From Platanthera guangdongensis (taxonomy: Eukaryota; Streptophyta; Magnoliopsida; Asparagales; Orchidaceae): DNA of 64,000 bases. The position numbers were made by a program, and so were the translations under genes. Below are positions 53,469 through 64,000 of the stretch, piece after piece; the stretch's first letter is position 1, and each line of letters opens with the position of its first letter. The notes below the pieces were generated by a model. The model saw nothing but the letters and a program-made list of their open reading frames with translations. It was not told the origin of the DNA and ran no database searches. The DNA lies in assembly GCA_039583875.1 (NCBI GenBank), contig CM077158.1:243521447-243585446 (forward strand), given 5' to 3'.

Positions 53469-55226
53469 TCACGCCGTGAGAGTCTCGTCACCTTCGTTCA
53501 AAAGCGCCGATTCTCGAAGCACCTCGATGACCATCTTGGTGGTGGCCTGCGCGTTCTCCTGAACTATCACATCGATCTCGTACGCTGAGTAATGACGGCG
53601 CTCGATTCTCTCCTCCAATGACGGTCGGGCCAGGGCCTCCTCCAGGCACTTCACCTCAGCTTGCAGCAGCTGTTTTTCGCACTCGACGTCGGCCACCCTG
53701 GCGCGAGACAGTTGGGCTTGCGCGGAGTCCTGCGAGAAGGTTCTGTTAAGCAAAAAATATATATACTAAGAGGACGAGAGATATTGAAGGGTCCCGCTTA
53801 CCTCGGAGGCCGGGCGAAGGGAGAGAAGTTGTTGGGCGGCCGCCACGTCGGCCTTCAGGGCGGCCTCTTCAGCCGCAGCGGCATCCCTTGCCTTGAGCAT
53901 GTCAGCGAGGTTGTGCTCGATGGTGAGGGTGCGACGTCCAGCCATATGAGAAAGCTGGACCGCGCGAAGTTGGGCTTGGGCGCCGTCGTAGAAGAGTGCC
54001 CGGGTAGCCGTCCGATCGAACGTGTCAGCGCGAAGGTGTCGTCGGTGATCGTGTCGCACTCCCTCCAGGAGGGGAGGAATGTTGAGACCGTGATGCGGTT
54101 GGAGGTAGGGTCCCACTGGATCAAGGGCTTGCCCTCCGCATCCAGGAACCTCTCGCCAAAGCCAAAATTTTGGTGCCCTTTCGGCATCGGCTTGGGTGGG
54201 ATCTCGACAGGGATCTCTGTGGCAGGCCCAGCGGTACCCGTCTCGCCTGCGAATGACGGGGTCTCGGCGGGGGTCTCAGCGGAGGCCAACACAATGGATT
54301 TGCCCTTGTTTGATACTGACGGTTTCGACTTTTTGAGAGGGGGGAAGGGAGGTAGCTGTGTTTCCGCTTCTGGGCACTCGGTTCGGAAGAGGGTCCCGAC
54401 CCCTCCCGGCATACGGCGGAGGCAGACTTGGCGAGAGCCAAGGGGTCGGCGAGCGCCCTGGTCTCGTCAAAAGGTTGGTGGAGGGGGATTTCTCGTTCAC
54501 CAGCGAGACCCATAGCTAATTAACCATGCTTCTCAAAACAAAAGGTTGCAAGGATAGACTGAAATAATACATTCGCCGGGAGGAACCGGTAGGAGGGAAT
54601 CCAGGTCTCGCCAAAGGAAGGGGACGTCGAAAGTCTTGGTCCCGAAGAACTCGACAAGGGCGCCCTCGCGCATCCCGAGAGCGGGAGTCTTGTAGGTCGC
54701 GTCGTCGTACTGAACTGGCGCAAGCGGGATGTTTCCAAAGTCACCGGAGACGAACAAATTTCTGTCCCCAGTGGTGGTTCTTGTTGGAGAGACCGCTCGT
54801 CTTCACCAACTGCCCCGAGAAGAAGACCACCTCACCTTTTGCGTGAAAGTTGAACAGCTTCCGAAAGATGGGCAGGCTGAATTCGATCCTTTCCGCTTGC
54901 ATGTAGCAGATGAACGCCTCCAGGATTGCGACGAAATTTGGGTTGAGCTGGGCCGGTACCACGCCATAGTACCGAAGGGCCTGGCGCACTTTCGGCCAGA
55001 GGGGGAGGCGGAAGCCCACCTCGAAGTGCTCCAGGGGGATTGCGAGCTCCCCAGCCGGCGCGAGATTGACCCTATCATCGTTCCCGGGGTTCCGCGCAGC
55101 GAACCCGGTAGGGATGTAGTTGGCGACTATTGAATCGTACTCGTTCAGAGGAAACCGGCAGGGAGGGAATTGGTGTTCTAGGAATGATTGCGCACACTTG
55201 GAGCGGCCTTCGCCCTCGCCAGGCAT
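53469..55226 (-). pseudogene. gypsy-2 antisense gene b (coiled-coil protein)
   Basis: Start MPGEGEGRSKCAQSFLEHQF at 55226, with a TATA box about 145 bases upstream. Exon 1 to 54571 (FEVGFRLPLWPKVRQALRYY, then PNFVAILEAFICYMQAERIE) with donor GAAT|GTATTATT; exon 2 from 54515 (acceptor AATTAG) to 53802 (donor GAG|GTAAGC); exon 3 53729-53469 (acceptor TTCTCGCAG) encoding a coiled coil, VEC.KQLLQAEVKCLEEAL. Similar in order and sequence to the gypsy-1 antisense gene. A 1-base frame break at about 54745 and another near 54000 disable it. Resembles 'putative gypsy type transposon' proteins (recollection). Role unknown. Confidence 0.7.
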
Positions 55227-55366
55227 CTTGAAGAGAAGGCGAAAGGAGAGAAAAAATCAGGAAGGCCAGAGCCTTGGCGCTGCAGAGATCGGCGAGAGCA
55301 GTCGGGAGGAGGACGAAGGCATGGAATCAGAAAAGTGAATGCAGAGGAGTAAATGCGTTAGGTGGA

Positions 55367-55376
55367 TCGGTCTATT
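55367..55376 (-). promoter_or_regulatory. TATA box of antisense gene b
   Basis: CTATAAATAG on the minus strand, well placed to start transcription about 30 bases further and leave a leader of roughly 110 bases before the start codon at 55226. Confidence 0.65.
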
Positions 55377-55784
55377 TATAGAAAATTCGGTAATTATGAG
55401 TTTTTTCCTAAATGCGGTGGGGGTACAGTCAACAAGTCCCGATGTTCTCACTCCTCGATTTCCATCATGCCTCACCGGCTCTCCTCGGACCTGCAGAAAA
55501 CGAGAACCTCCGGGAAGAGCCTAGGGTAAAAGCAAACATTGGCAGTGGGCGAGAAGTGATGAGCCGGACGCGAGAGTCAAGCGTTCACAGAGCATCAGAT
55601 ATGAAAGCATAAAACACAGACAGAAAGTGAAGCACAAATATAAAGGGGCTCTCGTTGGGAGAGAGTCGCGAAATAACAACGATAATAAATATAAATAATT
55701 GTTCATTGCCGTGAGCCGCAAGGGGTACAAAGCGAGAAGGGTAGGCCGGGAGGTTGGGTAAAAAAGAAGCTAGCCCCACAGGGC

Positions 55785-57180
55785 TCAGTACTGCTCCCAC
55801 CGCCAACGACCCAGACCTCGCCTACCTGACCACGGAGGCACTTGCGGATCAAAGAAGGCCGTCAGGGCTGTCAACCCCTGGTTGGCCAGGCGGAGCTGGT
55901 CTCGAATCCGCGCGATGTATCTCCCGGGGGAGGTCTCGGCGGAAAGCATGTCCTGGGGCTCCGTCTCGCCAATGAGGTAGGCGCAGTCCCGCTCGACAAT
56001 CGCCAGCCGCCGCTCCATCATCCCGCGGATTCTCTTCACCGCCGCAGAGTTGGCTCGTTGCCGTCGCGCGAGCTTTGACAGGATCGCCGCAATCCTCTGC
56101 CACCGCGTCTTGCCACGCCCGGAGGCCTCAAGAAAGTCCTCCATCTCGCCAGATGAGGGGAGGGGCGAGCCTTCCTCGTCTTCTCCTTCTTCATCTTCAT
56201 GTTCTTCAGCTTCCGCCCCCTGCACCTCCGGATATGGAGGGCCGTTTTTTAGTCAGGTTGGGAGGGGAGCGAAAGGAAAGCTTGAAGGGTCTCGCATACC
56301 TGAAGAGCGATGGGGACCCTCCCCCGATGGATGGCGAGAAGGGTCGGGCTGCCTCTCAGAACCTTTCCCGAAGAGCAGGTGGAGCGGCTTGCCCCGACCC
56401 GGATGGAACGTCCTGCGCTCCAAGGTCCCGGTCTCGGCCAGTGGGGAACAGAGGCTCCCTCTCCCGCCGGGGGCGGGGATCCTGGTGCAGGTGTTGATGG
56501 CTCGGTTACAACCCCTCCGGCGGGGAGGGTGAGATCGGGCGCCAGACTGGTAGGATTTTGGGTGGGGGGAGTCCTGGGCCCCTGACCAATGAGGTTCGGG
56601 CTCTCAAGAATAGGTGCTGCGAGAGGCCAGGTCAGCGAAAAGGAGAAACAAATCATCTAAAGCAGAAACCGGGCCAGCAAATGGGGTAAATGGGGTAAAT
56701 ACCAGGAGTGCTTGGGGGATCGGCCGGGGTAGTTAGAGGGGCAGCCCCCGAGGCTGGCGGTGCAGCCCCCGAGGTTGGCGGATCCTCATTGAGAAGGCGG
56801 GCCGTCTCGGTATCCGCCAGTAGAAAGTCGGCGACGCCTTTCGGAACCGTCCCCTGCGATGAAGAGCGATACATCAGTACGCAACCCCGTTCTTTAACAG
56901 TTCGCGTCAATGGGTGAGGCGAGAAAAGTACCTCCAGCGGGGAAGAAGGGTTCTCGTCGCGGTTAGGGGTCGGGGTTGGCGAGGCTTGGTTCTCTTTTGA
57001 GCGGTCTCGCCTGACCGACTTGGCCTTCTTCTTTTTCTTTGGGCGGGAGATCTCGTCGGCCGGTCTCTTGCCCACCAGCCAAGGAGCAACCTTGGCGCAG
57101 TTGGCGCGAGCCCGCGCCTGGGCCGCGGTAAGGTGAGCCTGAAGTTCTTGCGAGAGCGGTTTTTGACACTTGGGGCACAT
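55785..57180 (-). CDS. gypsy-2 antisense gene a, four exons, apparently intact
   Basis: Exons 57180-56932, 56853-56703, 56616-56300 and 56219-55785, all joined at GT-AG sites: GGAG|GTACTT..ATCGCAG|GGG, CCTG|GTATTT..CTCGCAG|CAC, TTCAG|GTATGC..GTGCAG|GGG. Lengths 249, 151, 317 and 435 keep phase and give 383 residues. The N-terminus has MCPKCQKPL and a lysine-rich patch (RPKKKKKAKSV, nuclear-localisation-like), the middle is Pro/Ser-rich, and the C-terminus has an acidic run (AEEHEDEEGEDEEG) then a helical basic stretch. Intron 1 (78 bp) is also open in frame. No family recognised; no counterpart clearly seen in gypsy-1. Confidence 0.65.
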
Positions 57181-57248
57181 CTTCAGGGACTTGCAGAAGC
57201 TCGAGCAGAGGGCAATGACGACAGGGATGGCCTGAGAGCAAACTCGGC

Positions 57249-57258
57249 GGTGTATATA
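57249..57258 (-). promoter_or_regulatory. TATA box of antisense gene a
   Basis: TATATATACA on the minus strand (within GTCCTATATATACACC), about 70 bases upstream of the start codon at 57180. It is inside gypsy-2, between the gene and the 3' LTR. Confidence 0.7.
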
Positions 57259-57376
57259 TAGGACCGGGGTGGGGTCCGCAGAAAGATTCTATGCTAGGTC
57301 AGCAAGCACTCACCGAATATTAGGAGTTGGATGTGTATTTTTAAGCGCAAGGCTAGCTCACAAAAAGTGGAGATTG

Positions 57377-58429
57377 TGTACAACCTCATATTCGTTGGGT
57401 GGGACCAAGATGCCCCAAGGACCCGGATTGGGCTAGCTTTGGGCTAAAATTGGGTCAGATAAGAAAGTGGGCGGGAAGGCTCTCGCCGTAAGTGGGCGGG
57501 AAGGCTCTCGCCCAGGGGTCGAGTAACGTCATTTTGTCGAACGCTATTCGTCGAACTCTAATTAGGTGAACCGAGAAGGTTCAGCTTGTCGAGCTGAGAA
57601 CATTAATTCGTCGAACGTCATTCGTCGAACGTCATTGGTCGAACTGAGCCTTCGACTTAAGTTATTTTTGTCGAGCGGGTTTAGGTTTAGGCCATAGTTG
57701 AACCTGGGCAGACGAAAGGGCTCGCACCTAGGGCCGGCGGAAGCCCTTGGCGTTGAGTGATGCTTCTCCACTCGACGCTCCCGCCAGCACTTGGCGTTGA
57801 GTGATGCTTCTCCACTCGACGCTCCCTCCAGCCTTTGGCGTTGAGTGATGCTTCTCCACTCGACGCTCTCGCCAGCCATTGACGTTGAGTGATGCTTCTC
57901 CACTCGACGCTCCCGCCAGCCCTTGGCGTTGAGTGATGTTTCTCCACTCGACGCTCCCGCCAGCCCTTGGCGTTGAGTGATGCTTCTCCACTCAACGCTC
58001 TCACTCAACCCAGACCTAAAATTACCTAAATACCCCTGGGTATACATTTAGCTCATCAGAACAGCGGAGCTTGGCGATTGACAGACCAACCCGGAGGCAT
58101 TTTAGTAATTTTAGGGCAGCAGAGTTATGTTTTTTGCAGACTGAATACTAAAAATCTATAAATAGACTCATAGAGTTCGTAAGAAGGCAGGCTTTTGGCA
58201 CTTCCACAAATTTCCTTCTGGTGCTTTCTGAGGAACTCCTAGCACAACAATTGGCTTTGGAGGGGAAGCGCTCAGAGAAGTTTCGGGTTAGATGAGGGAC
58301 CTCCCAGCTGAGGCTTTGGGTCAGTTCTTAGTCCTTTATCACTAGTCTGGAGTTGAGGTTTGGGAGAAATAGGTGTCGGCTACACCCCTAGGTCCAAACT
58401 CTCGTTGAGGCCAGTTTTTGGCTTCAACA
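57377..58429 (+). repeat. gypsy-2 3' LTR
   Basis: Starts TGTACAACCTCATATTCG and ends GGCTTCAACA. The last 230 bases align with the gypsy-1 LTR and the solo LTR (AGGGGAAGCGCTC, GACCTCC, GTTGAGGCCAGTTTTTGG). A TATA-like CTATAAATAGAC lies at about 58155. Longer than the gypsy-1 LTRs because of its own tandem array. Confidence 0.9.
57747..58010 (+). repeat. 44-bp tandem repeat in the gypsy-2 LTR
   Basis: Six units start at 57747, 57791, 57835, 57879, 57923 and 57967, exactly 44 bp apart, each with TTGGCGTTGAGTGATGCTTC and TCCACTCGACGCTC. GTTGAGTG and CACTCGAC can pair, so each unit can form a small hairpin. It yields a spurious minus-strand ORF of repeated SGEASLNAKGW. Confidence 0.95.
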
Positions 58430-59117
58430 GTTATATTAATATTTAGGTCTTTAGTAGTGTTAGAAAAGACTATGTAAAGGCTCATGTTTTGGCTCATTTA
58501 TGTATTTTTTCTCCTATTTATTTTTATTAATACCGCACAGTCTCTTTGTCACGAGGTCTTTCCTTGCTCTGTGACCGATTAGCCGCGTGGTATGTCCCAA
58601 AGTTCTCCTGTTCTCGATGCGGTCTCCAGCTCTAGTCGCTTCTTCTAGCAGCTCCTATAGTTGTTTGCTCTTGGCGCCTGATCTAGCCACTTGCTCTTTG
58701 TCGCGCGGTCTGTTCGCTTGCTTTTGTCGCTACTCTAGTCAGGCCTCACCTCCATTCAGACTGCCCGCTGTCTTCTTCTAGCCTACTCTTCCGCCTTGAC
58801 TACCCGCTGCGGCCTCCTGTCCGGCAGCTTTCTCTTCTTTAGTCGATGAGGATTCTTTTCTAGTTGCTGCGGTTTTTTGTTCGCTGCGACCTCCTCCTCT
58901 GGTTGTTGATTGTTCTGTCCGTCGCGACCTGAGCTGTTTCAGCTCTGCTCGTTGTTGCTTCTCGCTCTGACTGCTCCCTGTGTTCGCCGAGGGTCCTCTT
59001 GTCGGCCTATTCTTCTTCCCGAGCGGGTTAACCGCTTATCTTAACCGCCTGGCAAGAGTTCTTCTACTGCGACCTCTAGTCCAGCTGAGGCGGCTGTCCT
59101 CGTCCCTGAAGTCTGTG

Positions 59118-60000
59118 ATGAATTGCGGATTACCATCATTTTCCTCACTGGGAAGAAGAACTTTGTGGAGTGGGTGCATTCAGTTCGCCGAGTTCTTCAG
59201 TCACATCATTTAACCCAGGATTTTCCTTTTGCACCTACCGACGACTGGCTTTGTAACGATGGTCAAGTTCAAACATGGTTTCTCAACTCTCTTGATGGCG
59301 AACCTTATCGCACGGCCATGTATCACGAGACGGCTAAGACGATGTGGGATGAGCTCCATTCTCTTTACTCAGGCAAGGACAGTCTCCAGCACCTCTGTGA
59401 CATCATCACTGCTCTCCAGAGCCTTGACCCTGATAGTGTTGCTGACTTAACCTCCTTTGTTGCTCGATCCAAGACGTTGGTTGAAGCCTGAATTCAACAT
59501 CAGCCCCTACTACGGATCTCGTTGCCCAGCGCGCTCAAAAGGAAGCAGTCAGTATTATCATGATGATGGCTCGTGTCCCGCCTCATCTTCAGAGTGTTCG
59601 GGCTCAGATCCTCTTGTCTGCTGCTACTCCCTCATTCTCTCATGTGTGTTTCATGTTGCTAAAGGTTTCACCACCTCCTGATACTATCGGACCTCCCTCC
59701 CTGAATCTTCTCCAGCACTCTTCAGCGTCATTACTACCTCTCCCTCCCCCTGCTCGTGGAGGACGTTCAGGCTCTCGGGGAGGGGTCGAGGAGGTAGGCC
59801 GCGACCTAAGTGTACTTTTTGTGGTAAGGATGGCAATCTTAAGGCCACCTGCTGCCGCAATCATGGTCTCCCTACTCGTCCAAATGCTTCCGTTGCTGCC
59901 CTCAGCCCGTCGGCCACTCGTGTTGATCTTGATGAAGTCCACCTCCAGCTCCAACAACTTTAAGGGTTGCTCCACAACTCGCCTGCCTCTGTTTCCTCTG
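59118..60000 (+). pseudogene. copia D Gag
   Basis: VCDELRITIIFLTGKKNFVE, then TDDWLCNDGQVQTWFLNSLD and YHETAKTMWDELHSLYSGKD match copia A Gag. A stop at 59489-59491 (SKTLVEA*) is followed by continuation in another frame (MMMARVPPHLQSVRAQILLS at 59560). The zinc knuckle is degraded but recognisable at about 59808-59850 (CTFCGKDGN). The leader before it (58530-59117) has no primer site. Confidence 0.8.
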
Positions 60001-60019
60001 TATCTAATGAAGGTATCGT

Positions 60020-61570
60020 TTGTCTCTCCACTAGTCCGAGCTGGATAGTGGATTCATGTGTTACTCACCATATCACATCCCTGAAGCCACCCCGATACTT
60101 GGATTCTCCGCATCCAATGTTTGTCACTGTCGTCAATGGCAACGCCGCTCCTGTCTCTGGCACTGCCGACATACCCCCCAATCCTTCTATTTCTCTTCGC
60201 TCGACTCTTCATGTCCCGGGCTCTCCTTTTAATTTATTGTCTGTTAGTCGCTTCACTGCAGATTTGGATTGTTCTATCACGTTCACCCCTTCTTCTTTTT
60301 TGATGCAGGATTGCAAGACGCAGAGTAACATTGGTAGAGGATGACTGTGAAACGGATTCTACCTTCTGGATGTCTCTCCTCCCATTCTCTCCTTTGTCTC
60401 CTCAGTTGTCTGGCATCGGCATCTTGGGCATGCTCCACTTCCCGTTCTCCAGAAGGCATTTCCTGATGTTTCGCTTAAATTTTTTTCCTGTGATTCATGT
60501 ATTCTGGGAAAACAACATCGTTTCTTGTTTCCCCCTCATTGTACCCGAAGCTCGGCTCCTTTTATGTTATTTCATTCTGATATTTGGGGCCCCTATAAAA
60601 TAACAAGTGTATCTGATCATCGTTATTTCATTACTTTCACGGATGACCTGGTTGTACCTAATTTGTGACCGCTCTAAACTTCCTCGTGTGTTCCGTGCTT
60701 TCATTCTTGAGACTCGCACTCAGTTTGCTGATACACTCAAAATGCTCCGGACAGATAATGTTTGCGAATACACTAGTCATGAATTCAATACTCTCTGCTC
60801 TGAATTTGAGATTATTCGTCAGACTTCGTGTGCCTATATTGCTCAACAAAACGGTATGGTTGAGCGCAAAAATAGACATCTTATTGATGTTGCTCGCTGT
60901 CTCATGATCCAAATGCATGTTCCCAATGCGTATTGGCATTTTGCGGTTTCCATGGCATGTCATCTCATCAACCGTCTCCCTTCCTCCGTCCTCAACAACG
61001 CTACCTCATTTAGTCTCTTCTTTCCCTCTACACCATCATTCCCGCACCCCTGACACATTTGGTTGTACTTGCTTTGTTCATCATCTCAGGCCCTCCACTG
61101 ACAAGTTCAATCCTCGGGCGGAAAAATATATGTTTGTTAGTTACTCCCGTACTCAAGAATGGTATGTTTGTTACTCTCCCACTACCTGCAAGGTGACTGT
61201 TTCGACAGATGTTACCTTTCTAGAAGATCAACCATTTTTTTTTGCTGCATCGCCATCATTACCTCGACCTGTTGTTCCAATTACGTCTTCTCCACCACCA
61301 CCACTTCCCACCGAAGTTCCTGTTCACTACCAACCTCCTCTTCTTCGTGTCTACACATCGCTCCCTCGTTCTGTCGCTCCAATTCAGTCGGCTTCAACCT
61401 CTAGCACTCTGCGACCCGCTAATCCGACGTCGGCTTCCACTATCCATCCCATGGCAAATTATGTATCCTTACATCGCCTGTCCCCGACACTTCAGGACTT
61501 TGCCACTACATTATCCTCTATTTTTGTCCCTAATTTTGTGCAGGAGACTCTCCAACATCCAGGCTAGCCA
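60020..61570 (+). pseudogene. copia D protease-integrase
   Basis: The protease motif reads WIVDSCVTHHITS (DSG changed to DSC) at about 60041. GAG-pre-integrase is frame-broken at 60343. Integrase keeps HSDIWGPYK (about 60570), RTDNVCEYTSHEF (about 60750) and NGMVERKNRHL (about 60852), with a frameshift at about 61050 and a stop at about 61567. Non-functional. Confidence 0.8.
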
Positions 61571-62664
61571 GCGACCATTGACGAAGAAATGACTGCTCTC
61601 TGGGCAAATCACACGTGGGATCTGGTCCCTCTTCCTCCAAGACAGACCCCTATTAGCTGTAAATGGGTCTTTGTCATCAAGCATGCTCCTGATAAGACAA
61701 TTGACCGTCTTAAAACCCGACTGGTGGCTCCGACTTCACTCAACAACAAGGCCTTGACTATGAAAAAACCTTCTCTCCAGTTGCGAAACTCAACACGGTT
61801 CGTGTCCTATCTATTGTTGTGCATCGCCAGTGGTCATACATCAACTGGATATCAAAAATATTTTTTTAAATGGAGACTTTCAAGAGACAGTCTACATGCA
61901 GCAGCCTCCCGGGTTTGAGACCACAGGGGAGTCCCAAGTTTGTCATCTTAAGAAGACAATTTATGGTCTCAAACAATCCCTTGTGCATGGTTCGATAAGT
62001 TCAGTAAGGTTGTTCGGGAGGTTGGCTTTACTCAAAGCTCGGCAAACTTCTCTCTGTTTACTCGACATCGAACAATAGGAACGATTCTTCTTTTGGTGTA
62101 TGTTGATGACATACTAATCACCAGAGATAATTCAACGACTCGTTGGGAAGTTGATTTACCTAACAGTCACAAGACCAGACATATCCCTTGTTGATGAAGA
62201 TTATGTTGGTTCCCTGGATGATCAGCGTTCTATCAGCGGATTTGGTACCTACTTTGGAGGTCACCTTATTACCTAGCACAGTAAAAAACAAGTTGTGGTT
62301 GCTCGATCTTCAGCTGAATCTGAATACTGGTCAATGACATCTGTTGTATCTGAGCTTACATGGCTTGAAAGTCTCTTAATTGATATGGGAGTAAAACTTT
62401 CCTCACCAGCTACTTTACTCTGTAACAGTCAAGTTGTTATACACAGAGCTAAGAACCCGATCTTTCATGAAAGAACGAAACACATTGAAGTTGACTGTCA
62501 TTTTGTTCAGGACAAAGTTCAAATGAAGAAGCTGTAATTGAGACATGTTCCGGCTACGGATCAAGTGGCTGACATCTTCAATAAGGCCCTATCAAGTGCT
62601 CTATTTTATCAGTTCTTGTCCAAGCTGGGTTCCTACGACTTGTACGCTACATCTTGCAGGGGAG
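61571..62664 (+). pseudogene. copia D reverse transcriptase-RNase H, internally deleted
   Basis: RT begins [19 protein letters not shown] at about 61660, shifts at 61725 and 61830, and reaches LVYVDDILITR at about 62095. Sequence then jumps at about 62130 to RT end and RNase H pieces (DQRSISGFGTYFGGHLIT, ARSSAESEYWSM, HERTKHIEVDCHF), so most of the region between YVDD and RNase H is missing. Polypurine tract GCAGGGGAG at 62656-62664. Confidence 0.8.
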
Positions 62665-62856
62665 TGTTAGAAAAGACTACGTAAAGGCCTATGTTTTGGC
62701 CCATTTATGTATTTTTTTCCTATTTGTTTTAGTCCCACATCTTGGATTTTGGATTCTTCTCTCCTTATATATTTGTACTCATACTTGTATTTACATACTG
62801 AAGAAGCATATACAAGTCTGACTGGTTTTCCTGCATTACTCGTGTACTTCTCTACA
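62665..62856 (+). repeat. copia D 3' LTR
   Basis: 192 bp from TGTTAGAAAAGAC to TCTCTACA, followed by AGTAG. Confidence 0.9.
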
Positions 62857-62861
62857 AGTAG

Positions 62862-64000
62862 TGTTAGGTTTAGTCCCACATTAACTTCGTATTTCCTATA
62901 TAATGCACCTTTGTGGATGAATAAAATTGCACCTCTCATTTTCTCTTTGATATTTCAACATGGTATCAGAGGAGGAATATTTCCCTCCCTGGAATTTCTC
63001 GCTCTAACATGTTGGCGCACTGAAATTTTCAGTTAGGACTTCGCTTTGTGTCTCTACTGATCTTGACAGGAATGTTGGAGGGATTTGTGTTCTTCGTCGC
63101 AACCCATTGTTGCTCTTGTCATTGATCGCGTCTGGCAATTTTGTCGTAGATATTGTCCAGCGCTCGCTTGTTGTCCTTTGACGATCTCTTGTCAGGTACG
63201 CAGAACCCGTCGACGTTTCCCTCTGCCGATCCAATCGCAGATCTCCGCTCTCCATCTTGGTTGTGTCTCGTCCACCACTCCCACCGGATCATGTCGCTGC
63301 TCATCGACGATGGTGACTCTCATGTCTGTCGCTCCCTTCGACGAGTCTGCCTGCCGCTTCCTTCAACGAGTCTGGTTGTTGATCCTGAGGACGAGCCTGT
63401 CTGCTAATCCTGTCGGCGATGTGAATCTCGTGGCTGCTCTCGTCGTCAATGTAATCAGCAGTTCCTGCAGACGATCCCTCCTCCTACCAACGATGTCGAT
63501 CCCATCACAATTTTTGCTTAGAGATCTCGCCACTAATCTCGTCTGCATGCTTCTTCTAAGATGCTACTCCAACGAGGATGGCTGATATGAATCACGTCAG
63601 CTTCCTCTCGTCCTTCAACCAATTGCAGTAGCTGCCCTTCATAATTCGGACGATTCCAGACGCTTTTGTCCATTGCACCGCTTGTTATATCAACTCCAAC
63701 CGTTGCGACTCTTTTTGGGGGGTGATCTCTCACCGATGTTGACATTATGTGTTGTTTTTAGTAGTTTTTCCGGTATTTGCTTGATTATTGTTAGTGTTTG
63801 ATATGTGTTGTTATGTCATCATGCATGTGTGCTTCACGCGAGGAGAAGTGTTTGAGACGAAGGTGACTCGGATTGTATTTCCCGACTCCCTCTTTAGTCC
63901 CAAACGGTCCACCCGGCTTATTTCCTGTGTTATTTGCATCTCTCCATTTTTATCTATTGATTGGTGCATGCCTTGTGGTACGATTGTTGTTGGTTGTCCT
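62862..64000 (+). mobile_element. 5' end of an element with a 99-bp LTR (TRIM/SMART-like)
   Basis: Directly after the AGTAG of copia D comes TGTTAGGTTTAGTCCCACA. The sequence ends GATATTTCAACA at 62960 and is followed by TGGTATCAGAGGAG, the copia-type primer site. The 99-bp LTR holds a TATA box (CCTATATAATG) and AATAAA, so it seems complete rather than cut. The internal 62973-64000 shows no Gag or Pol similarity in either strand, with many short GTCGTC/CGACGA-rich stretches. The right end lies beyond the window, so a 3' LTR cannot be checked. Confidence 0.7.

Larger units (their letters stand above)
46125..58429 (+). mobile_element. gypsy-2: Tat-lineage element lacking its 5' end
   Basis: The element begins in the middle of Gag at the junction with the truncated LTR at 46124, then has the zinc knuckle, protease, RT, RNase H, archaeal-like RNase H, integrase, a tandem-repeat region, two antisense genes and a 3' LTR (57377-58429). 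It shares Gag, Pol and LTR similarity with gypsy-1. No 5' LTR or target duplication can be assigned. A MITE-like insertion interrupts protease. Confidence 0.9.
58458..62856 (+). mobile_element. copia D: decayed Ty1/copia element
   Basis: Flanked by an exact AGTAG duplication (58453-58457 and 62857-62861). The 3' LTR is 192 bp (62665-62856, TGTTAGAAAAGACTACG to CTCTACA). The 5' LTR matches it only for about the first 70 bases (58458-58530); its remainder and the primer site are deleted. The internal region has all Gag-Pol parts of the copia A-C group with many stops and an internal RT deletion at about 62130. Confidence 0.9.

Noticed and set aside
53661..54515. 284-codon plus-strand ORF in the gypsy-2 3' region
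   Set aside because: It is the reverse of antisense gene b; conserved domain, splice sites and TATA box support the minus strand.
57562..58047. Repetitive ORF of SGEASLNAKGW units on the minus strand
   Set aside because: It is the 44-bp tandem repeat of the gypsy-2 LTR read across repeats, not a protein.
41149..64000. Upstream Nudix exon encoding the PYFGIK end and the N-terminal DUF4743 region
   Set aside because: I looked on the minus strand for the expected residues with a donor site and saw none, so it is not claimed in this window.

Overview
This is nuclear DNA of a flowering plant. It carries Ty1/copia and Ty3/gypsy LTR retrotransposons with plant-type primer sites, Tat-lineage gypsy features, a hAT-like MITE, a SINE fragment and exons of a plant Nudix hydrolase gene with GT-AG introns. 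The species cannot be named from the sequence.

The only convincing host gene lies on the minus strand and is hidden by transposons. Four short exons at 41148-41023, 34962-34883, 5038-4923 and 16-1 encode consecutive parts of a Nudix hydrolase of the DUF4743 type (NUDT20/NUDT24-like). Reading frame and splice phase fit across introns of about 6.1 kb, 29.8 kb and 4.9 kb. Earlier exons were not found up to 64000 and the 3' exons lie left of position 1. The donor after the third exon reads GA instead of GT, so this copy may be damaged.

Layout by region. The 17-4922 intron holds a LINE-like tail, a gypsy gag relic, a 751-bp hAT-like MITE and a 1.18-kb solo Tat LTR. The 5039-34882 intron holds copia relics (5.4-7.9 kb), copia A on the minus strand (9096-14176, identical LTRs), a 2.2-kb solo gypsy LTR (14522-16759), and the Tat element gypsy-1 (16885-31379) with copia B nested in it (22496-26856). 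Gypsy-1 sits in a 587-bp tandem array carrying tRNA-like modules (to about 33.1 kb), followed by a GC-rich foldback element and long G, T and TA tracts. The 34963-41022 intron holds copia C. Upstream of the first exon seen are a SINE fragment, a non-autonomous LTR element (42610-46124) fused to a 5'-truncated Tat element gypsy-2 (46125-58429), copia D (58458-62856), and the start of an element with a 99-bp LTR (62862 onward).

Copia A to D belong to one related group: short LTRs starting TRTTAG, a TGGTATCAGAGG primer site and similar Gag-Pol. The solo LTR at 3398, gypsy-1 and gypsy-2 form a second group with related LTRs. Gypsy-1 and gypsy-2 carry a second RNase H, tandem repeats after integrase, and genes on the opposite strand with their own TATA boxes and introns. 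One of these antisense genes, in gypsy-2, can be read as an intact 383-codon ORF. Exact target-site duplications bound seven insertions. Most pol reading frames are broken.
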